NCBI GenBank assembly: GCA_002716625.1
Contig: PBAS01000059.1
Location: 1-48,418 of the forward strand
DNA: 48,418 nucleotides
Direction: 5' to 3'
Source of the DNA: Phycisphaeraceae bacterium
Lineage (GTDB): Bacteria > Planctomycetota > Phycisphaerae > Phycisphaerales > Phycisphaeraceae
In this document: positions 37,342 to 45,722 of the stretch, in pieces
Position numbering within the stretch: position 1 is the first letter of the stretch
Layout: each line of letters starts with the position of its first letter
Notes under the pieces: generated by a model
The model's database searches: none
What the model was told of the DNA's origin: nothing
Seen by the model: the letters and a program-made list of their open reading frames with translations, nothing else
Position numbers and translations under genes: made by a program

Positions 37342-37824
37342 ATGTCAGAGGTGCCCCCCACCCTCTACGAAGGGATGTTTCTTCTCAATCAGCAAGCGGT
37401 GGCGTCGGACTTTGCCGATTGTCTGAGTTTCATGAAGGAAATTTTTGAGCGAGCCGAGGCTGAATTGGTTGTGATGCGCAAGTGGGACGAGCGTAAGCTT
37501 GCTTATCCGATTGCCGGTCAAAAGCGCGGATTTTACATATTGGCGTATTTTCGGGCACAGGGCGATGCGATCGTTGGCATCGAGCGTGATTGCAACCTGT
37601 CTGAACAGGTCTTGCGATGCATGATTCTGCGAGCAGATCACATGGGCCAGACAGAATTAGATCTGGCTGCCAAAGATGCGGATTTGTCGTTGGAAACACA
37701 ATTGCGGGAAGCCGGTGATAATGAGGGTGAAGCGGAAGTCAAAGTTGCAGCAGTTGCTGAAGCGGATCCTGTAGACGCTCCGGCGACTTCTGGAAAAGAG
37801 CCTGAAACAGAAAAATCAGATTGA
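37342..37824 (+). CDS. rpsF: 30S ribosomal protein S6
   Basis: S6 is a small-subunit protein that normally pairs with S18. The 160-residue protein has the S6 fold (YEGMFLLNQQAVASDF, RKWDERKLAYPIAGQKRGFY, LSEQVLRCMILRAD) over about 105 residues. An acidic, Ala-rich tail of ~50 residues follows and ends EPETEKSD. AGGAGAT lies upstream of the ATG. It is the first gene of rpsF-ssb-rplI. Confidence 0.96.
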   Translation: MSEVPPTLYEGMFLLNQQAVASDFADCLSFMKEIFERAEAELVVMRKWDERKLAYPIAGQKRGFYILAYFRAQGDAIVGIERDCNLSEQVLRCMILRADHMGQTELDLAAKDADLSLETQLREAGDNEGEAEVKVAAVAEADPVDAPATSGKEPETEKSD

Positions 37825-37876
37825 GTTGACAACCCATGGCTGTAGTTCAGTTGCAAAAGTAGCGGAGGTCTTATCT

Positions 37877-38356
37877 ATGCCAAATCTCAATCGCGTGATG
37901 TTGATGGGGAATTTAACCCGAGATCCAGAGCTGCGGTATCTGCCCAATAATACGGCGGTCGTAAACTTTGCAATTGCAATGAACCGCCGGTGGCGTAGTC
38001 AGGAGGGGGAACAACGCGACGAAACTACTTTTGTTGACTGTAGTGCATTCGCGCGAACCGCCGAGGTGATCAATCAGTACTTGAAAAAAGGGCGTCCGAT
38101 ATTTATTGAAGGGCGTTTGCGGCAGGAGCGTTGGCAGGACAAGGAGAGTGGTGCCAACCGTTCGAAGCTCTCGATTATGGTCGAGTCCTTTCAGTTCTTG
38201 GATTCACGGGGTGGAGATGCAGCTAGTGGTTCTGATGTGGGGGCTGGTACCAGTGGTGGAAGCCAGTCGTATGCGAAATCAGGTGCTTCAGTTGGTGCTG
38301 CTGAAGCTCAAACGACACCGCATGAGGCTCTAGGTGAGGCAGATATCCCATTTTAA
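37877..38356 (+). CDS. ssb: Single-stranded DNA-binding protein
   Basis: SSB coats single-stranded DNA in replication and repair. From ATG 37877 (with GGAGGT upstream) the protein is 159 residues: an OB fold (NRVMLMGNLTRDPELRYLPN, FVDCSAFARTAEV, LKKGRPIFIEGRL), a Gly/Ser-rich linker and the partner-binding acidic tip ADIPF. The upstream frame to 37826 has no ribosome site. It lies 52 bases after rpsF. The rpsF-ssb order without rpsR next is common outside the proteobacterial rpsF-ssb-rpsR-rplI arrangement. Confidence 0.96.
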   Translation: MPNLNRVMLMGNLTRDPELRYLPNNTAVVNFAIAMNRRWRSQEGEQRDETTFVDCSAFARTAEVINQYLKKGRPIFIEGRLRQERWQDKESGANRSKLSIMVESFQFLDSRGGDAASGSDVGAGTSGGSQSYAKSGASVGAAEAQTTPHEALGEADIPF

Positions 38357-38392
38357 GCGACCTCAAGGTGGCTGATCTGTAGCGAGGATGTT

Positions 38393-38944
38393 GTGAAACA
38401 AACCAAACTTTTGCTGACAACCAATGTAGACAACCTTGGCATCGTCGGTGATGTTGTATCCGTCAAGCCAGGTTTTGCCCGGAATTATCTGTTTCCACGC
38501 GGGATGGCAACAGATCCCACGGATGGCAATATCGCACGGCTGGCTGCAGAGCGGCAGCGTGTAGAGCAGGAGTTGGCTGAGAAGCGGGTCGTTCAGGAAC
38601 AGATTCTAGAAAAGCTTGAGGGCTATGAGATCACATTACAGCGAACTGCTAATGAGCAAGGCGCTCTTTTTGGTGGTGTGACTCAGCATGATATCGCCGA
38701 ACTTCTTCGGGCGGATGGATTTGATATCGATGATCGTGCTGTACGCATTGGTGATACAATCAAGCGGCTTGATACCTACGATATTCCAGTCATTCTCAGC
38801 GACAATCTAAAGACCGAAATTAAAGTCTGGGTTGTATCCGATAAGCCTACTGAAGCACTTGAATCAGAGACCGCAGCCAATGAGGGATCGGATGATGATA
38901 TGGCAGGTTCCAGGGCCGAGGAGTCAGCCTCTCAAGAGGATTGA
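38393..38944 (+). CDS. rplI: 50S ribosomal protein L9
   Basis: L9 binds 23S rRNA near the L1 stalk. The 183-residue protein has the N-terminal domain (KLLLTTNVDNLGIVGDVVSV, PGFARNYLFPRGMA), the connecting helix and a C-terminal domain (LFGGVTQHDIAELL). An acidic Ser/Asp/Glu tail makes it about 30 residues longer than usual. The start is a GTG at 38393 with GAGGA upstream. It ends the rpsF-ssb-rplI operon. Confidence 0.96.
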   Translation: MKQTKLLLTTNVDNLGIVGDVVSVKPGFARNYLFPRGMATDPTDGNIARLAAERQRVEQELAEKRVVQEQILEKLEGYEITLQRTANEQGALFGGVTQHDIAELLRADGFDIDDRAVRIGDTIKRLDTYDIPVILSDNLKTEIKVWVVSDKPTEALESETAANEGSDDDMAGSRAEESASQED

Positions 38945-39064
38945 TGCACTGGCAGATCTTTTCAGTTCATTTCTTGTCTGAGCCCACAGCATAACTCGCT
39001 TTCGTTGACTGAAACTCCAATCGCTCCTGATTCGAATCTTCCCCCGACACACCTGGAGTGATTG

Positions 39065-41416
39065 CTAAGAGACTGCCTTTGTTTCCAGCTGGTGGTTGTC
39101 GGAAGCGTCTTCCTGCGATTCTCTGGATTTGGTTTTTGGATAGGCAACCCGACTGTGGTAGATCGCGCATAGTGTTTTTGTCACAGCGGTTTCGATCTGC
39201 TGTAGTTCTTTAAGGGTCAGGTGGCACTCATCGAACTGGCCGTCCATAAGGCGTTTTGTGGCCATCTGGTGGACCAGTTGCTCAAGGCGAACGGGTGTCG
39301 GGTCGGCAATGGTTCTAGCTGCACTTTCAATCCCGTCGCAGAGCATAATGATCGCTGCTTCTTTTGTTTGTGGTTTGGGGCCCGGGTAACGAAATTCGAA
39401 TTCGCTGGGAACCGGTTGATCGGTGTCCGGATTCTTTTCCTTTTGTTTTCGTGCCTCGTGGTAAAAGTATTCCACCAGCGTTGTTCCGTGATGGCTTTCG
39501 ATAAAATGTCGGATTGCTGATGGCAGGCGATACTCCCGTGCCATTTCGATACCATCCTTCACGTGTCCAACGATGACGAGGACACTCATTGCGGGCGATA
39601 ACTTATCGTGGCGATTAGGCCCGGCACCCTGGTTTTCAACGAAGTACATGGGTTTATTGACTTTCCCGATATCGTGGTACATCGCACCAACACGACAAAG
39701 CAGACCATCGGTGCCGATTGCATCGGCGGCACTTTCACCAAGGTCAGCGAGTTGCAGTGAATGTTGGTAAGTCCCCGGTGCAAGCTCGGCAAGGCGGCGT
39801 AGCAAGGGTAATGAGGAATCATTGAGATCCTTAAGTGTCATGGCCGTTGAGACCTTGAAGATACTTTCAATAGCGGGCAGGATACCTTGCGCGAATAATC
39901 CGGCGACAAAGCAGGTGGCCATGGCCAGCAATGCATCGCGTAACATACGCGTGATTTCACCGTTAATATGCATGGGGCGTGAACTGGCACCGGCCAAGAC
40001 GACCATGATTGCCATGGCGATGCCAGTCCATAGGCCAACCTGAACCAGCGTAGATCGGTGCCGTACCTGGCGAAGCTGACTGACTGAAGATACTACGCCG
40101 ACCAGTAAAACCAGTCCAAACCCCAGTGGAAGATTCAAGGTGAAGGTCACCAGTAATGCGTGAAGGCTGCCTACCGTTAAGGCCAGGCGTTGGTCATAGG
40201 CGATGGCCAAGATGATGGAAGCAGTTAGTGTCGGGAAAACGGCGCCAGCGTAGGCGAACTCAAATGGGAGGTGGTTTAGACCCACGGCTGCAGCCTGGCA
40301 GCCCAGTAGGAGCCCCTGGATTGCTGTGCCGCGCATGGCATTTGCCATGATGCGTGGGTAGTACGCCCAGAAATACAGCCAACAGCCCACAGCGATCAGC
40401 ATCACGAGCCCAACTGTTGCTACGTTTAATAGAAGTTGGTTGAGGGTAGTTAGGTCTTTCCAATACTGATTTCTTTCTTGCTCAATCAATTTGATATCAA
40501 GGTCACTGAATTTTTCTGCTTTGCCTGTGCCTACATTGACAAGAACCGTGTTCGGTTCGAAAACTCTCTTGACGATCGGCTCCTGTTCCGATGCGGCCAA
40601 ACGTCTGCGTTGTGTTTCTTCTTCATCAAATAAATGAAATGGCTGGAGGTCTTCCATGACGGTTGCCACAATTGTTGCCTGAATGGGTCGAGGGATCTTG
40701 CGATGTTTTGCCCAGTATTTCAGTTTGGCCTGTATCGGAAGTGGGTCTTCGGCGACGTTAAGCAACAGCTTGTCAGTACGAAGCAGTTCATGTTGGGCGT
40801 CTGGATGGTCTACAGGCAAAACGATTCGGATGCGCCATGCACGATCAGCTTGGTTTTTCCCCTCAGCCTCTGCGCGTTCGCGATCGAGGACCGCAACGGT
40901 CATGATGTCGGCGACAAAGCTATCAACTATCTGCTGCCACTGAGTAGATGGTCTGTCGCCTTCGATATACTGCTGCAATGCAGTAAGTGCTGCTGCGTCA
41001 ATTTTCAGCTTCTGCCGTACGTCCAGTGCTAGGTGTTCGATATCGGTAGAAGCCAGTTCAACCACCAACTCGACCAATTTCTGTCGGAGGGTCATGAAAT
41101 AGGGAACGTTCGTTCTATAGACAGCCGGCTCACGCTCAAACGCGCTTTTACGGTTCTCTTGTGTGCTTTTCGTGTCGATGGATTCAAACCTAACGCGTGA
41201 TAGGATGGGGTCGGTCACGGTCTGTCCGGTGCGGTAGGGCAACTGGCTACGGCCCATGAAGGCAATAGCACTGCCAATCAGCGTGAAGGCCAACACGAAC
41301 AGTAGCGTATAGGCCACCTGACGATTTCGTGATTGCTGGATCCACCATTGGCCGGGCCGACCCATGTGACGCCGTACCTCACGCCGTCTTGGTGTTTTTG
41401 GTTTAAGAATTACCAT
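39065..41416 (-). CDS. 7TM-HD domain phosphohydrolase (PgpH-like, predicted c-di-AMP phosphodiesterase)
   Basis: PgpH-type proteins degrade cyclic di-AMP. The 783-residue protein has an N-terminal helix (VAYTLLFVLAFTLIGSAIAF), an exported 7TMR-HDED domain (~55-330) and seven membrane helices (~335-530). The cytosolic HD domain has the metal motif MYHDIGKVNKP near 580 and IESHHGTTL further on. The order matches YqfF/PgpH. It follows phoH by 150 bases on the same strand; in many bacteria phoH-yqfF-ybeY form a run, but ybeY is not next here. An ATG at 41365 (after GAGGT) is an alternative start. Cyclic-di-AMP activity is by family, not shown. Confidence 0.88.
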   Translation of the reverse strand: MVILKPKTPRRREVRRHMGRPGQWWIQQSRNRQVAYTLLFVLAFTLIGSAIAFMGRSQLPYRTGQTVTDPILSRVRFESIDTKSTQENRKSAFEREPAVYRTNVPYFMTLRQKLVELVVELASTDIEHLALDVRQKLKIDAAALTALQQYIEGDRPSTQWQQIVDSFVADIMTVAVLDRERAEAEGKNQADRAWRIRIVLPVDHPDAQHELLRTDKLLLNVAEDPLPIQAKLKYWAKHRKIPRPIQATIVATVMEDLQPFHLFDEEETQRRRLAASEQEPIVKRVFEPNTVLVNVGTGKAEKFSDLDIKLIEQERNQYWKDLTTLNQLLLNVATVGLVMLIAVGCWLYFWAYYPRIMANAMRGTAIQGLLLGCQAAAVGLNHLPFEFAYAGAVFPTLTASIILAIAYDQRLALTVGSLHALLVTFTLNLPLGFGLVLLVGVVSSVSQLRQVRHRSTLVQVGLWTGIAMAIMVVLAGASSRPMHINGEITRMLRDALLAMATCFVAGLFAQGILPAIESIFKVSTAMTLKDLNDSSLPLLRRLAELAPGTYQHSLQLADLGESAADAIGTDGLLCRVGAMYHDIGKVNKPMYFVENQGAGPNRHDKLSPAMSVLVIVGHVKDGIEMAREYRLPSAIRHFIESHHGTTLVEYFYHEARKQKEKNPDTDQPVPSEFEFRYPGPKPQTKEAAIIMLCDGIESAARTIADPTPVRLEQLVHQMATKRLMDGQFDECHLTLKELQQIETAVTKTLCAIYHSRVAYPKTKSRESQEDASDNHQLETKAVS

Positions 41417-41566
41417 GAAAAATATTTACGATCCAGAAAGAGAAAGAGAGTAGGGGTTGGCTGCCTTGGTTTTAGACCCTTTATCGACCGTTTTTGATGA
41501 GGCGGTGACTTTCAAAGCTGGGGTGGGCGATGGGAGCGAAGGGAAGCAGGGTGTGTCGGGCATGTT

Positions 41567-42562
41567 TTACTCCTGGCCTGAGGTGAGTTTAGCTCCATCT
41601 CCATAGGCCTGCACAATGCGCTGGACCAGGTCATGGCGGACAATATCAGCTTGAACAAGGCTGACCATGGTGACGCCACTGACATGGCGAAGACGGCGAA
41701 GTGCATCGATGAGGCCACATTGATTAGGATCCTCAAGATCGATCTGGGTTGTATCTCCAGTGACAACCATTTTACTCGCATGCCCGAGTCGTGTTAGAAA
41801 CATGAGCATTTGTCCACGGGTGGTGTTTTGTGCTTCATCGAGGATGATCATGGTGTCATTCAGTGTTCGTCCCCGCATGAACGCCAGTGGGATAATTTCA
41901 ATCACATCGTTAGCAATAAAACGTTGGACTTGATCCAAATCCATCATGTCATGTAATGCATCTAGAAGTGGCCGTAGATAGGGATTGACCTTCTGTTGCA
42001 TATCGCCGGGTAGGAATCCCAGCTTTTCGCCGGCTTCAACTGCCGGCCGGACCAATGCGATGCGGCGGACTTGGCCGGCTTTGAGCATGGCGACGGCGAC
42101 TGCGACAGCCATGTATGTTTTGCCAGTTCCCGCTGGCCCCGTGCATAACGTCAGATCATGATCCAAGATTGTTTCTAGGTAATGTTGCTGCCCAAAGGTC
42201 AGGGCTTTGATTCTTCTTCCGGGTAGGTAAACATCTAGGCTGTTGGCAGTGATCGGTTGTTCATTGGATATGGTGGTTGGAGGAAGCCCGGGTTGATCCG
42301 TGATGGCGTGAGAGGAGTTGGTGATTGTTTCAAGGAGTTCCTGGCGGGTCATGGGGGTATGCCCTCGGGCAGCAGCAGATAGCTGTTCAATCACACGGGC
42401 TGCTCTGGCAACCAAAAAATCATCACCGCTGATTTTCAGGTGGCTGTTACGAGCGACAATTTGAACCCCAAGGCTTTCACGAATGATCTTGAGATGCTGT
42501 TCACTGGTGCCCGTGATTGCCACCTGCTGGACACCGTGGGGTAGACTAAACGTCAGTTCCAA
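41567..42562 (-). CDS. phoH: PhoH-family ATPase
   Basis: PhoH-like proteins are cytosolic nucleotide-binding P-loop ATPases linked to RNA metabolism. I place the start at TTG 42562: a perfect AGGAGGT lies 9 bases upstream (42572-42578 on the plus strand coordinates), and the product is then 331 residues, starting MELTFSLPHG, the normal family length. The frame is open to 42691 but without support. A KH-like N-terminal part is followed by the Walker A GPAGTGKT (142-149) and Walker B ILDEAQNTT (D242). It precedes the PgpH-like gene and diverges from the lipoprotein at 42626. Confidence 0.93.
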   Translation of the reverse strand: MELTFSLPHGVQQVAITGTSEQHLKIIRESLGVQIVARNSHLKISGDDFLVARAARVIEQLSAAARGHTPMTRQELLETITNSSHAITDQPGLPPTTISNEQPITANSLDVYLPGRRIKALTFGQQHYLETILDHDLTLCTGPAGTGKTYMAVAVAVAMLKAGQVRRIALVRPAVEAGEKLGFLPGDMQQKVNPYLRPLLDALHDMMDLDQVQRFIANDVIEIIPLAFMRGRTLNDTMIILDEAQNTTRGQMLMFLTRLGHASKMVVTGDTTQIDLEDPNQCGLIDALRRLRHVSGVTMVSLVQADIVRHDLVQRIVQAYGDGAKLTSGQE

Positions 42563-42584
42563 TTCCGCTTGACCTCCTGTGGTT

Positions 42585-42613
42585 TTGTCGAATACGGCAG
42601 GAACAGTATTGTA
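42585..42613. promoter_or_regulatory. Divergent promoter region sharing one -10 core
   Basis: On the plus strand TTGTCG (42585-42590), a 16-base spacer and TATTGT (42607-42612) face the lipoprotein gene. On the minus strand the same bases read TACAAT (42608-42613) and face phoH, giving a ~39-base phoH leader with its AGGAGGT. The minus-strand -35 is weak. Confidence 0.4.
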
Positions 42614-42625
42614 GGGACCAAGACG

Positions 42626-43129
42626 ATGACGTACAGAAAAAATGGCATTCTTTGTGCCTTTGTGATTATCCTCGCACTCTTGGCCTTTCAATTTGCTGGC
42701 TGCAGTCCGGCACCTTCAATTCAGACGGTAGACAAGGTGCTTGGCCCGGGTTTTATGGAACCGGCAGTTGGGACCTCAATTGCTCGGTGGCCAGCTGATG
42801 CAACACGGCTGGAGGCCGATATCGAGCGGGCGATAAGTGACTTACATTGGGCCAAATTACAGGCCCAGCATGAGCACCCCCCGATACCCAATGGTGTGAC
42901 AACTCATGAGAATACGAAATCACCAGTGATTCGAGTCCGTGGCATGTTGCCCGATGGCCGTTCGGTATCGGTGATCGGTTGGCAGTCTGGTGTAGATGAA
43001 GTCTGTGTTGCGGTGCATGTGGGATTCTTTGGTGATCATATTTGGCAGCACCGTTTTATTCATTTGCTTGCCAGGCGGCTTGCAGGCAAGCCCAAAGTCC
43101 AGCGTAACGATCTTTTCGAATTACCCTGA
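42626..43129 (+). CDS. Small predicted lipoprotein, unknown function
   Basis: From ATG 42626 the 167-residue product has a signal peptide (KNGILCAFVIILALLAFQ) and a lipobox-like FAGC, then a ~140-residue exported domain. That domain has an Arg/Gly patch (VIRVRGMLPDGRSVSVIGW), a DEVCVAVHVGFFGD strand region and a basic C-terminus. AGGGA precedes the ATG. I recognise no family. It diverges from phoH and converges on the 43121-44794 gene with a 9-base overlap of coding ends. Confidence 0.7.
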   Translation: MTYRKNGILCAFVIILALLAFQFAGCSPAPSIQTVDKVLGPGFMEPAVGTSIARWPADATRLEADIERAISDLHWAKLQAQHEHPPIPNGVTTHENTKSPVIRVRGMLPDGRSVSVIGWQSGVDEVCVAVHVGFFGDHIWQHRFIHLLARRLAGKPKVQRNDLFELP

Positions 43130-44794
43130 CGTTTGGTTGATATGGTTCCTCCAGATTTCTTTAAATTGTTGTGGTGTGGTCACAACCATGACTCGACCAC
43201 CTGGTAGAGCAAGCCATTGCAAGCGACCTTGGGCATCGTATTCACCAGTGGATTCGCCATGGGCTGGGTTGACCCGGGTTAGGACACGGTAGCGTCCATC
43301 ATCCATCTTCAGAGTGCGAACGGTTCGATAAACGATCTTGTTTGCGGAAGGTAGATATGTGTAAAAGCCTAGCGGCTTACCGGTATCACGTGGAAGTAAG
43401 GAGCCGATCAAGTGTAGTTGGGCCAATGAAAGATATCCTTTGGGGGGAATTTGCCACTGGCGTTGAGTTGTGCCGGTGGGGCGTGCCCGACTTACTTCGA
43501 TGATGCTTCTTGAGCGGATCCCGGTTTCCGCCCATTGAACGTTGGGTGCTGAAATCTGTGGTTTTTGTTTGGCCATGAGACCATTAAATCGAGTGGTCGT
43601 GTTAATCGCCCAAATTTCGCTGTTCTGTTCATGGGATAAGAAAAACCGGCTGTGCGTGTCATGGAGGTCTTTACCTTGATAGATCCGGCCCCGAACAGTG
43701 ATTAACAAACCATCCATCTTCATTTCGGTTGCTTCGGTCATGTCAATTCGCATATAGCCGATGTCATATGCTCCTTGCATGATGTGGAGCAGTTGTGTTG
43801 GTTGCTTGACGCTACGCCACGAATCTGCAGAAAGACTTCGGCTCCAGGTTTCGGCCCGCTCAACGCTTGCACGGCGCCGCATGGCAATTTGATCTGTCGG
43901 TTCTATGTCTAGGCTGTTGAGTACGGCGTCAAAAACTGGTTTGCATAGATCAAAGTTTATGTATGGGGCCTGAAGGAGCATCAGGATGTATCGTTCATCA
44001 TTGATTTGCACCAAAGCATGGCCAATGATTCGGTCACCACTACGATTATCAGGTATGAGATAGCAATTAATTGCGGTGGGTTTATTGTTAAGTTTCATGC
44101 GATCTTCTGATAACACGCGTGCAGATGGCCACCTCATGCCAATTTGTTCGTTCGTGAGCTGGGCCAGCTTTTCCATCGTATGTAGACGGTCATTACGACG
44201 TATATGTAGGCTGATGCTATAGTCCGGTTTCCCTTCGATCCGAAGCAGGGCATTGCTACTACTGTGGGCCAGCAGGTGAGCTGTGGCGGTGGGTGTAATT
44301 GACTGTCTGTTACCGAGTTCCTGCAGTAGTTGTGAGTTGGTCTGATCCGCCCACGGATTTTGTGATTCGGCGGGGGATTGTGCTTGTAGACTCAATGGCC
44401 ATCGGGTGGTTTGGTTTAATCTTTTCTGCAATTCCGAGCGGATTCGAGTCAATTGGAGGTTGGATCGCAGCGCCCAATGTTTAGGCTGTTGGGCCACACC
44501 CGTTCCAGCTCCCATGGTCCATGGAAGTGTATTATCCGATATTGGCCCAAAGACCGAAGCATCAGCTGGTGGCTGTAGTGAAACGCCGTAGGCATGTTCC
44601 TTCCACCGTTCACCCAGTTCGATCGAGGAGTTGGCTGCTACCACGCCATGCAGGGCGGTGGATAGGGCGATGGTAATCCACGTCACGGTACTGCCACTGC
44701 GAATAAATTGGTGGACGAGATCACAAACTTGAAATTTGAATTTTGCCAAAGCATGGGTTCCATGATCAGGGGCAGCTTGGCGATTGCCAATCAA
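43121..44794 (-). CDS. Predicted exported protein, unknown function
   Basis: The 557-residue product has an internal hydrophobic segment (TWITIALSTALHGVVAA, ~38-55) that would act as a signal or anchor. A GTG start there would give an ordinary signal peptide. The bulk is polar with mixed strands. Notable stretches are SISLHIRRNDRLHTMEKLAQLTN, DERYILMLLQAPYINF and a C-terminal part (YLPSANKIVYRTVRTLKMDDGRYRVLTR). No catalytic motif is evident and I know no family. The listed start is a TTG two bases after the stop of the 44797-45411 gene, so the two are translated as a pair and likely act together at the envelope. Confidence 0.65.
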   Translation of the reverse strand: MIGNRQAAPDHGTHALAKFKFQVCDLVHQFIRSGSTVTWITIALSTALHGVVAANSSIELGERWKEHAYGVSLQPPADASVFGPISDNTLPWTMGAGTGVAQQPKHWALRSNLQLTRIRSELQKRLNQTTRWPLSLQAQSPAESQNPWADQTNSQLLQELGNRQSITPTATAHLLAHSSSNALLRIEGKPDYSISLHIRRNDRLHTMEKLAQLTNEQIGMRWPSARVLSEDRMKLNNKPTAINCYLIPDNRSGDRIIGHALVQINDERYILMLLQAPYINFDLCKPVFDAVLNSLDIEPTDQIAMRRRASVERAETWSRSLSADSWRSVKQPTQLLHIMQGAYDIGYMRIDMTEATEMKMDGLLITVRGRIYQGKDLHDTHSRFFLSHEQNSEIWAINTTTRFNGLMAKQKPQISAPNVQWAETGIRSRSIIEVSRARPTGTTQRQWQIPPKGYLSLAQLHLIGSLLPRDTGKPLGFYTYLPSANKIVYRTVRTLKMDDGRYRVLTRVNPAHGESTGEYDAQGRLQWLALPGGRVMVVTTPQQFKEIWRNHINQTSG

Positions 44795-44796
44795 TT

Positions 44797-45411
44797 TTAA
44801 CGCTGGGTCAGCCTATTACAGATATCATCGTGCAGGGCACGAAGTGAACCGCCAACATCTTGCACGGGTTTACCCTGAATTCGTTGGTTTAAAGGCGTCC
44901 AGGCAGCAACAACCCAATACCGCTTGGAATCAGCAGTGAGGACTGCAATGCAGTACATGTGCTGTATTCGATCAATCACCATTATGCCGGTACTGCGAAG
45001 GCCCACCATGTTTCCGTAGTGTAGCTGTTTTAAATAGGGGCCGGGCGTCAGTTGGGGGCCCCCCGGTGCTGACTTCCAATTCTGTAGAGCCATCTCTAAG
45101 GCGAGTTCAGGCTGACGCTGGGACCGGTTTAGGAGTTCTGCAATTGTAAGCCGCTGGGCAGTGTCCGATCTCCTGTAGTCGCCAATAATGGCCATTCCAT
45201 TGATCTGGATCACATTATTGGTTTCGATCCAATTTTGGGATTGTTGGCGGACCTCATTGTCCACAAAGTTTTTAACTTCTTCGTTAACCTCTGCGGTTGA
45301 ATTAACAAATACTTGGGCGATCCCAAGCGATGCGATCAGCAGAATCAACATGCTCATACCGGTTAAGGCAGCGCGAACTTGCCCTGGTTCAGTCAATGGG
45401 CTTGTGAGCAT
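44797..45411 (-). CDS. Predicted one-helix membrane protein, unknown function
   Basis: The 204-residue product begins with ~13 polar residues, a membrane helix (ALTGMSMLILLIASLGIAQVFV), then an exported helical region (STAEVNEEVKNFVDNEVRQQ). The globular end includes LRSTGIMVIDRIQHMYCIAVLT and RYWVVAAWTPL. I see no known motif. The ATG at 45411 has no Shine-Dalgarno; TGC-TAAAAT ends 6 bases before it, an extended -10 in the leaderless position. The gene runs directly into the 557-residue partner downstream. Confidence 0.65.
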   Translation of the reverse strand: MLTSPLTEPGQVRAALTGMSMLILLIASLGIAQVFVNSTAEVNEEVKNFVDNEVRQQSQNWIETNNVIQINGMAIIGDYRRSDTAQRLTIAELLNRSQRQPELALEMALQNWKSAPGGPQLTPGPYLKQLHYGNMVGLRSTGIMVIDRIQHMYCIAVLTADSKRYWVVAAWTPLNQRIQGKPVQDVGGSLRALHDDICNRLTQR

Positions 45412-45417
45412 GCATCG

Positions 45418-45426
45418 ATTTTAGCA
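45418..45426 (-). promoter_or_regulatory. Extended -10 box placed for a leaderless transcript
   Basis: On the minus strand TGC-TAAAAT (45426 down to 45418) is followed by exactly 6 bases and the ATG at 45411. The TG-N extension helps promoters without a -35, and none is seen here. The rest of the gap up to the SppA-like gene (to 45722) holds nothing I can assign. Confidence 0.5.
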
Positions 45427-45722
45427 GGTGACAGACAGAATGGGGACATCCAATCCACAACACGCTGAGTGGGCGGATGGTTACCCGCTTCAAGTCCGAT
45501 GAATAGCTTGTGGTTGGTATAAAGTCCTGCTGTCCACAGTCATCACGGGCATATCAATGATTTAAGGGGATCTGTTGTATTTCGTCGTCTTGGTCAAGGG
45601 GCTGCTTTGGATAACTGCACATGATCATGGTGTTGAGGTTATACAGTTCTGCTGCTAAGCTCCACCTCTTAAATACATCTATTTGTTTGGCTTTACAAGC
45701 AAGAAACGGCTTGGCTGTCTAG

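Noticed and set aside
41417..41566. Small gene in the phoH-PgpH gap
   Set aside because: The only frame here runs out of phoH in another register (GA-rich, no start signal); ybeY is not encoded in it.
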